Assembly: GCA_021401465.1 (NCBI GenBank)
Contig: JADDMT010000305.1
Span: 1-13,933 of the forward strand
DNA from: Teratosphaeria epicoccoides
Lineage: Eukaryota > Ascomycota > Dothideomycetes > Mycosphaerellales > Teratosphaeriaceae
Length of the DNA: 13,933 nucleotides
Reading direction: 5' to 3'
Under the pieces are notes generated by a model. The model searched no databases, was not told the origin of the DNA, and was given only the letters and a program-made list of their open reading frames with translations. Position numbers and translations under genes: made by a program. Of the stretch, positions 8,387 through 13,933 are shown piece by piece (positions within the stretch are counted from its first letter, which is position 1; each line of letters starts with the position of its first letter).

Positions 8387-10154
8387 GCTAGCGTCTCGTC
8401 GATGTGCACCTATACTCTAAGGTTGTCCGCGTATCTGGCGCTAATCGCGGCACATCGTTACAGCCCTGTCTAGTCTGTCTGTAGGTCTAATTCCAGCGGA
8501 CCTTGTCGTTTCCCGAATAACTGTCTTCATAGACTAGTTTAGGGATCGTGCGGTCTTAGCTTCTTCTCTAAGCGTTACCGTTTTCTAGCCTAAGAGGTCG
8601 TTCTTGCTCTTAGCCTCGCTGTTCCTACGCGTTTCTTGCGTACTCTATCTTTAAGTAGTAGACTCGGAGTCATAGCGCTCGTGGAATCTGAATACCTTCA
8701 TAGGTTAGGTAGCCTCCCTAGGGCATGAACTCTACCCCGAACGGTATAATTTCCTGGACAACTTTCTGATGCGCGTGAGGTTAAGCTACGACTAGTAGTC
8801 TCCTTAGGTGTCGTCGCATACGGTCAGCTAGTTCGTCATACTAAAGCTAGTCGACGTGTTGTACTCTATTAATCCATGGGCAAGCCTAAGCCTACTAGTT
8901 CTATATGATTCGGATAATATCGAGTCTAATGTCATGCGGCGGCATAGCCTATCGCTCTATGCTCTCGTCTTCCTCGGAATCAGGAATGACGGCTTCGACA
9001 AGCTCGTAGTTGTCGTCCGAACCTTCTTCTTCTCCTTCTAGCTCCTGTTGCCTTAGGACTGTCGCACTAGAAGGTGTACCCCTTAGCGCACAGATCGACT
9101 ATGCCTTGTTTCGGCTAGGGTACTATCTAGAACCATCTTTATCCCTCATGTGAATTCGACAATCGTCGTCGTAGCACGCAGTCTAAGTAAGTACGGCATA
9201 GTCTGGTTCTCGAGTAGCGGCAGCCTTTTGCTAAGGCGCCGTTGTTGTCGCGCGAGCCTGCTCTATCCTAGGCAGTTCCTGTTGTTGCTTCTTAGCAAAA
9301 CACTCGCGGGCAAAGTGTCCTTTCTTTCCATAGTTGTAGCACTCGAGATTACTCTTGTCGAATGGCTTCTTCAGACTATTCTAGGGAGGAGAGCCCTTCC
9401 GCGGCTTTCCTTAGGGTCTATTCCTTAGACGCCCCTTAGTCGCATCTAACTCTATAGGTTAGAGACTATAGTAATCGCTTCGCCATTTCGGTGCTAATCG
9501 TTAGACCTTATGGTTAGCCTGTGCTAGCTTGCGATTTCTATGTTGTCGTTCTTGCTGTCGTTCCTAGATGCGATTATTAATTCTAATCGCGAGATCGCTT
9601 ATTTCCTTGAGTGTTGTTAGCCAATCTCCTCAGGCAATTTCGTCTTTAACTGTCTCCTTTAGTCCCTAGTAGAACTAAGCGGCTAAAGCATTATCATTCT
9701 AGTCGACTTGAGCAGAGAGGGTCTAAAAGTCCGCGCGGTACTTAATGGCAGAACCCTTCTGCTAGATTCCTAGGAGAGTTCTCTCGGCCTCTTGTTGCTT
9801 ATTACTAAGCCTAAAAGCTTCGCGTAATGCCTTAAACAAAGACTTGTCTAAGTTAAGAATCTCCCTAGTTGTCGTCTTCCTAGCTTCGACGTTACTAACG
9901 TAATCTAGATAATCTGTTAGATAAGGCTAGATAAACTCGAACGCTAGTCCCTTCAGGTAAGAGACAATGTATATCATTCGCTTATGATGTGTTATAAACT
10001 ATTCTGTATCTACGTTAAATGCTAACTAGCATTATAGGATAAACATCTTAACCTAAGATCGTTGTCCTGTGAACTCTATAGGGCTTCCTATCTTAAAGCC
10101 GTTATTGCCGTGTCTATTCCTAGTAGTTGAACCTGCGACGGATGCTAGAGCCAT
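8387..10154 (-). pseudogene. gag of element 2, running to the first residues of protease
   Basis: ATG at 10154-10152 opens the same protein as in element 1 (start MALASVAG). The frame is kept to the zinc knuckle at 9341-9300 (residues 272-285), read CYNYGKKGHFAREC: the second Cys is Tyr through a TGT-to-TAT transition, so the knuckle is broken, while His and the other Cys remain. The acidic stretch and tail follow. The pol frame, -1 to gag, reaches VHIDETLA at about 8388 and ends at the deletion junction. Many TAG codons interrupt it. Open plus-strand ORFs at 8856-9041 and 9150-9428 are shadows of this gene. Confidence 0.8.
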
Positions 10155-10333
10155 CTCGCTAAGGTAAATGGATTCGAGCTACTACGTAATTTAAGGTATA
10201 GTAGTAACTTGTTCTTGTAGTATTAGTTAATTGTCGCTAGAAGTTAAACTAACAGCTAAAGAACTACTTAACATAGGCGTATGTCAAGCGCTCGACGAGT
10301 CTCCTGATGCTTCCTTAGAAGTAGTGCTCAAAA

Positions 10334-10769
10334 TGTCATAGGGGTAGGTGCCGATAGCAGGAAGGTAACTAGGTATTAGACTCGTAGAGCTATGAAGAAT
10401 ATCGACAATAGTAGTTAACCTTGTAACTGACTATCCCCTAGGGAAAGGGAATTGAATTAAGCACGAAGCTCCTAACTGCCTATCCTAAAGCTATCCCTAT
10501 ATACTAGAGAGACAGAGCAGCTCTATTAGATCTGTTAATAGACCTGACAGATCTGTGTCTGTAGATCTATAGACTAACCCTACAGATCTAAGGGTCTGTC
10601 ATCCTATGATAGATCCCTTCTCCCCTATAGGCCTGTAGATCTGTAGACTAACCCTACAGATCTAGGGATCTGTCCTCACGTGACAGATCCTTTCTCCTAT
10701 GACTATGCCTATAACTTATAGCACTTAGGACCCTCATGATCCTAAAACCTACTCCTGACACTCATGACA
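10334..10769 (-). repeat. 5' LTR of element 2
   Basis: 436 bp, same ends as its partner. The 74-bp units start at 10562 and 10636. In the second unit two perfect stems remain: AGATCTGTAG/CTACAGATCT (10637-10663, 7-nt loop) and GGATCTGTC/GACAGATCC (10666-10690, 7-nt loop). Confidence 0.9.
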
Positions 10770-10774
10770 CCTAG
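10770..10774. repeat. Target-site duplication of element 2, right copy (CCTAG)
   Basis: Matches the left copy at 7694-7698. Dropping one copy restores the methyltransferase frame. Confidence 0.85.
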
Positions 10775-11159
10775 CTAGCAGCTACTTTTACACTAACTAA
10801 GCGAGGCTACTTCTATAGCCTATCGAGAGTACACTATGACAGACTAGGCCTTGTTACTATCGCGCATCTAGAATGTTTAGCACCCTGCCCTACTAAGTCC
10901 TAGCTTTAACTGTCTAATCACGTAGTATACTATGATCGCTAGCTAGGACGAATTAGCAAGGGCGCGGAGATCTATGCTTGCTTTCTTCGCTAAGCCTAGT
11001 GTAGTAAGTAAGGTATCCCTCTACGTAGACTTTCTGACCTACTACCTGACAGATCAGTTAACTGCTCTCTACGGCTTATTCGTCAAGCGAGTAAGAACCC
11101 ATGTCAGCCATCTAACCGCGGCGTTAGAGGTCAAAGTCGACATAGCGTGGCGTGAATAG
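10775..11159 (+). pseudogene. Methyltransferase, 3' part (continues from 7698)
   Basis: Removing element 2 and one CCTAG copy (7699-10774, 3076 bp) joins codon bases 7697-7698 to 10775, and the frame carries on without shift. It reads SEATSIAYREYTMTD, then ALLLSR, DELARARRSMLAFFAKPSVV, SLYVDFLTYYLTDQLTALYG, and ends LEVKVDIAWRE before TAG 11157. The block LYVDF-x-TY-x-LTDQLTAL and the final strand ending in AW look like the C-terminal strands of small fungal class I methyltransferases. Several TAG codons fall at probable Trp or Gln sites (for example after TMTD). Continuity of frame across the insertion is the main evidence. The end at 11159 is the natural one if that TAG is the true stop. 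Confidence 0.65.
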
Positions 11160-11452
11160 CTTAATAGCAAGATTAGTAGTACTACTCCTAGGCAGAGGGG
11201 TTTCTAGGTCGAGCTCTTATATACTCTCCTTATTAAGCCTATGGCTACGATACCTCTTAATCAAGTTAAACGGGAATTGTCACGCATAGAGAGACGTACG
11301 CTAGAACGACAGGTAGCAAAGGCTCTGCAGAAAGGGCAGTAAATATACAAGGTAGATAAGCTAGCTAGCTGCCTAGACGCTAGCTAGTAGAGAGATGTGT
11401 ATGCAATAAGAGACTTTCGGCTAGTAGCACTTACTGCCAATCCTGCGGCATG
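11160..11452 (+). pseudogene. Unrecognised degraded coding-like stretch
   Basis: The methyltransferase frame stays readable past its TAG. It gives a charged, probably helical stretch including IPLNQVKRELSRIERR, then LERQVAKALQKGQ, then a poorer segment to TGA about 11452, with roughly seven stops. I do not recognise a family. It could be a separate degraded gene or chance reading. The rest, 11453-11667, shows no gene I can support. Confidence 0.25.
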
Positions 11453-11667
11453 ACTAATAAGTAGTTATGCACGTAGGTAGAAGACCTGCTTATAGCTATA
11501 GCAGGCAGCAAATCATGACTTTCTTGAGGACTTACTAAGTATCTACCTCTTAGCGACATGCCTGCTGTCGAAAAGAAGCTCGTAGCCGTTATCGCTAAAC
11601 ACGAGTTTCCCTTTCTTAAGGTTAGTAGCCGCGATTCTAACTAATCATACATACATATGCTAACTAG

Positions 11668-11994
11668 TTGTTTTTCTAGCTCCTAGCTAAGCTTCGTAAC
11701 AAGATCTACGAAGGAGTTATCATGTCGCCTACCCTGATTAGCATCATGTTTAACTACGGCACAGGTTAGCTAAGTAGCTAAGTCGTCAAGTCTACTAGCG
11801 CTAGCTAGAAGAACTGCGTGCTAAGAGCCCTCTAACTGCTATAGTCATGTTGTCAGATTTACGACAAAGTAATCTTCATGTTATATAGCATGAATACCTT
11901 CTACTTTAGCTCTAGCCCGACTATGATCAACTTCTTCCGTAGTGCTAGCCGCAGCTAGTATGTCTATAGCATCATCATAGGCATAGAGGGTTCG
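11668..11994 (+). pseudogene. DUF7730-like fungal protein remnant, cut by element 3
   Basis: One frame reads LFF(stop)LLAKLRNKIYEGVI, resembling the FLRLPAELRNxIYEYV opening of a large fungal family (DUF7730, often annotated F-box-like). FNYGTG follows, then LL(stop)SCCQIYDKVIFMLYSMN, TFYFSSSPTMINFFRSASRS and IIIGIEG. The family counterpart of the middle part is LLxTCRQIYxEAxxxLYSxNTFxF. In-frame TAG and TAA codons and a Cys for the usual Arg (CGT to TGT) fit RIP. Reading stops at 11994, where the LTR of element 3 begins; the 3' part of the gene lies outside the window beyond that element. Function of the family is unknown. The call rests on motif memory, so treat it as probable. Confidence 0.55.
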
Positions 11995-12464
11995 TGTTAT
12001 AAGGGTACGTGCCCATAGTAGGAAGGTAACTAGGTATTAGACTCGTAGAGCTATGAAGAATATCGACAATAGTAGTTAACCTTGTGACTAACTATCCCCT
12101 AGGGAAAGGGAATTGAATTAAGCACGAAGCTCCTAACTGCCTGTCCTAAAGCTATCCCTATATACTAGAGAGATAGAGTAGCTCTGTTAGATCTGTCGAC
12201 AGACCTAACAGATCTGTGTCTATAGATCTGTAGACTAACCCTATAGATCTAAGGGTCTGTCATCCTATAACAGATCCCTTCTTCCTTGCAGGCCTGTAGA
12301 TCTGTAGACTAACCCTATAGATCTAGGGATCTGTCCTCACATGACTAATCCTTTCTCCTATAACTATGCCTATGACTTATAGTACTCCTATGACTATACT
12401 ATGACTCATAGTACTTAGGACCCTCATAATCCTGTAACCTATAGTACTCCTGACACTCATGACA
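11995..12464 (-). repeat. 3' LTR of element 3
   Basis: 470 bp, starting TGTTAT (TGTCAT in the other copies) and ending ATGACA. It is aligned over its length with the 436-bp LTRs of element 2. The extra length is near 12383-12418, a local expansion of a TATGACTATA/ACTCATAGTAC motif. The 74-bp units start at 12223 and 12297. Confidence 0.88.
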
Positions 12465-12477
12465 CTATCCCCCTCTT
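12465..12477 (-). promoter_or_regulatory. Polypurine tract of element 3
   Basis: The sense strand reads AAGAGGGGGATAG immediately before the 3' LTR, identical to element 2. Confidence 0.75.
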
Positions 12478-12544
12478 AGCCTAGCTTGTCCCTAAGCTAG
12501 CTTATTAGTGCGGGGTTTCTCTTGTTATTTCCTTTTATGCCGTG

Positions 12545-13177
12545 ATGTCTTCTCTTTCTACATTACTGCCTTATGTCATCCTAGACACTAACGGCCCTTT
12601 AACGCAGAAACGTAAACGCCGCGCGAATCGAATCTATAGTTAGGGCTAGGACAGCATAAAGTCCTGTACTTAGTGTCAAGAGTTAAAGCTCGTTTGTTAG
12701 GTACACATTTCCTTAGGGAAATGTTCGTAATGTTACTTTAGTAACTGTCGGAGTTATAACGCGAAGGTAACAGAGGTCGAATAGAAGAAGTTAGGTAATC
12801 GGCAGAAAAGACTAATTGCCAATCTCGATCGTGTAAAGGCGGTCCTAGCCGAGGCTTCGCAGAAGATGATAGAGGCGCATGTAAAGGAGATGCGCCTTCG
12901 AAAACAGTTAGACGCGGTCGACTAGGAGGTCGAGGATAGTCGCGCTCTCGAAGAGCGGGAGATCAGGGAGGATAAGGCCGAAGAACAGGCTCTCTCGCAG
13001 GCTAGGTTTCTTCTTAACCTAGATCCTTCGGCGGGTCTCGCTCTTAGTCCTACGACATAGAGCGTAATAGAGGGTTTCGCTAACGCCTAGTATTAGGATT
13101 TCCTGGATGGCGTGGTAGCCGAGCCGACTGACAGCGTCTCGCAGGAGTCTAGTCGTGGCTTAGGATCTTCTTCCTAG
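12545..13177 (+). pseudogene. Antisense Zn2Cys6-like, coiled-coil protein gene inside element 3
   Basis: A single frame of 210 codons runs from ATG 12545 to TAG 13175-13177, opposite to the element's sense. Residues 21-29 are a basic block (QKRKRRANR), a likely nuclear signal. Cys at 41, 44, 51, 60, 63 and 68 give Cx2Cx6Cx8Cx2Cx4C, close to the fungal Zn2Cys6 pattern except for a short last spacing. A long charged, probably helical segment follows (LGNRQKRLIANLDR, KEMRLRKQLDAV, then EEREIREDKAEEQAL), then FLLNLDPSAGLAL and a Ser-rich end. In-frame stops are mostly TAG, with one TAA, inside an otherwise coherent frame. The ATG is only 80 bp from the LTR, so its transcript would start in or next to the LTR. 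A DNA-binding or regulatory role is inference. Confidence 0.7.
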
Positions 13178-13933
13178 GTTCGTTCCTTTCTCGAAACTCC
13201 GTATCTTTTGCTAACAGTTTCGCAGATGTTCTAGGGGTTCCTAGGTGTTCTCGGTACTCCCATATCCTTCCTATTTTACTAAGTACTCTCGCTGTCTGTC
13301 CTGCTAGTAAGTGTCGACAATCTTCTTGACAGAGTACTCTGGTTCTTCTACTTTAGGGTCGAGTAGTAAGGGTTCCGTTTGCAGTGTAGCGTCTAGCGCT
13401 ACTTGTTCTAGCAGAGAGACATAGAACACAGGGTGTATTCTCATCTGCTTAGGTAGCTATACCTCAAAATTAACTAGTCCTTTCTTGGCCTTAATCCTGA
13501 ATAGTCCTAGTTTTACAGCGTCTAGTTTTTTACTCGGCTTGTCCGATTTAATGTGACAGCAGAGGAGATACACCTTGTCCCCCTCCTTTAGAATTAGTCC
13601 CTTAATTCTCTTACGATTTGCGTACTATGCCATGTTCTACTAATAGAACTGCAGGTCGAGTCATGCTTCTGTTTGTAGTCGGCGTAGATGTTCTACTCGT
13701 CCGAGTGCTACTAGGTTCGGATTACTAGCTAAGATGTCCGGGATGTCTTCTATAGCTAATCTATATGCTATCTGAAAAGGCGAGAGTCCTATCGACTCTG
13801 CTAGCATACTATTATACGCGAGCTATGCTATTAGCAACAACTCTACCTAGTTGTTCTAGTCCCTATTCACATAGGATCGAAGGTACTATTCTAACGTCTA
13901 ATTTAGACGTTCTGTCTGTCTATCTGTCTAAGG
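13160..13933 (-). pseudogene. Gypsy pol 3' end of element 3: integrase core end, C-terminal domain, chromodomain
   Basis: One minus-strand frame is kept from the right edge to TAA at 13162-13160. It starts DRQTERLN(stop)TLE(stop)YLRSYVN, which contains the Glu of the integrase DDE triad (family: GQTERVN). LAYNSMLAESIGLSPFQIAY follows, then the GPY/F-type region with KGLILKEGDKVYLL, KLGLFRI and MRIHPVFYVSLLE. The chromodomain is at about 13330-13200: PEYSVKKIVD, EYLVK(stop)EGY, then EPLEHLRNC. I count fourteen TAG and one TGA in-frame stops, no TAA before the end, and no TGG left; five TAG codons fall at family Trp sites. The last 18 bases overlap the antisense gene tail to tail. Sequence differs clearly from the pol end at 3-443, so the two are different lineages. 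Confidence 0.9.

Larger units (their letters stand above)
7699..10769 (-). mobile_element. Element 2: complete-ended but pol-less Gypsy retrotransposon (3071 bp)
   Basis: Sense is minus. The 5' LTR is 10769-10334, the leader and gag are 10333-8387, then comes a short 3' segment with polypurine tract, and the 3' LTR is 8134-7699. Both LTRs are 436 bp and start TGTCAT and end ATGACA on the plus strand. CCTAG flanks both sides. The interior is only about 2.2 kb. Gag-pol sequence stops at the first residues of protease and jumps at about 8384-8387 into the 3' segment that element 3 also has. It therefore depends on enzymes from a related element. LTR differences are almost all transitions, as RIP predicts, so LTR divergence cannot date the insertion. 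Confidence 0.9.
11995..13933 (-). mobile_element. Element 3: Gypsy retrotransposon, 3' half only in window
   Basis: Sense is minus. From the right edge inward it has the pol 3' end (13933-13160), a convergent antisense gene (12545-13177 +), a polypurine tract (12477-12465) and a 3' LTR (12464-11995). The rest, with its 5' LTR, lies beyond the right edge, so no target-site duplication can be checked. It is inserted in the DUF7730-like remnant. The LTR and the 250 bp inside it match element 2. Confidence 0.85.

Noticed and set aside
8856..9428. Plus-strand ORFs of 61 and 92 codons inside element 2
   Set aside because: They are antisense shadows of the gag acidic stretch and zinc-knuckle region.
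11571..11640. A start ATG with an FPFL string, considered as the beginning of the DUF7730-like protein
   Set aside because: It is in a different frame from the domain and runs into a stop; the domain opening is better read at 11668-11720 in the same frame as the rest.
1..13933. An alternative genetic code with TAG read as an amino acid
   Set aside because: TAG falls at both Gln and Trp family positions, CAG and TGG codons also occur, sister LTRs show C/T and G/A differences in the same contexts, and real frameshifts exist; mutation explains it better.

Overview
The window looks like a repeat island from a filamentous ascomycete (Pezizomycotina). It holds Ty3/Gypsy LTR retrotransposon pieces with chromodomain integrases, a 51-nt intron with fungal splice signals, two host-type gene remnants (a class I methyltransferase and a DUF7730-like protein), and pervasive C-to-T/G-to-A change of the kind left by repeat-induced point mutation (RIP). 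Almost every gene carries in-frame TAG codons where family conservation expects Gln (CAG) or Trp (TGG). I see no intact protein-coding gene.

Layout. 3-443 (+): end of a Gypsy pol (integrase C-terminus and chromodomain), called element 0. 584-2080 (-): a convergent, antisense, Cys-rich gene of about 481 codons with one intron and its own TATA box. 2081-2878: no gene; a candidate 3' LTR of element 0 follows at 2879-3216. 3237-3600 (+): RNase H fragment of another Gypsy element. 3601-6427 (+): element 1, with LTR, gag and protease, truncated before reverse transcriptase. 6428-7092: non-coding, with a 41-bp tandem repeat. 7093-7698 and 10775-11159 (+): one methyltransferase pseudogene split by element 2. 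Element 2 (7699-10769, -) is structurally complete but lacks pol: two 436-bp LTRs, gag, a polypurine tract and a CCTAG target-site duplication. 11160-11667: mostly unexplained. 11668-11994 (+): DUF7730-like remnant cut by element 3. 11995-13933 (-, runs off the window): element 3, with 3' LTR, polypurine tract, an antisense gene at 12545-13177 (+), and the integrase/chromodomain end of pol at 13933-13160.

How it fits together. Elements 1, 2 and 3 share related LTRs (TGTCAT...ATGACA type). Elements 2 and 3 also share the segment between the polypurine tract and the antisense gene. The main point of interest is that two different Gypsy lineages here (element 0 and element 3) each carry, between the end of pol and the 3' LTR side, a convergent antisense gene for a Cys-rich, basic, charged protein. 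In element 3 it looks like a Zn2Cys6-type DNA-binding protein followed by a helical region. Membership of the 584-2080 gene in element 0 is inferred from this parallel. All family assignments come from reading motifs, not from a search.
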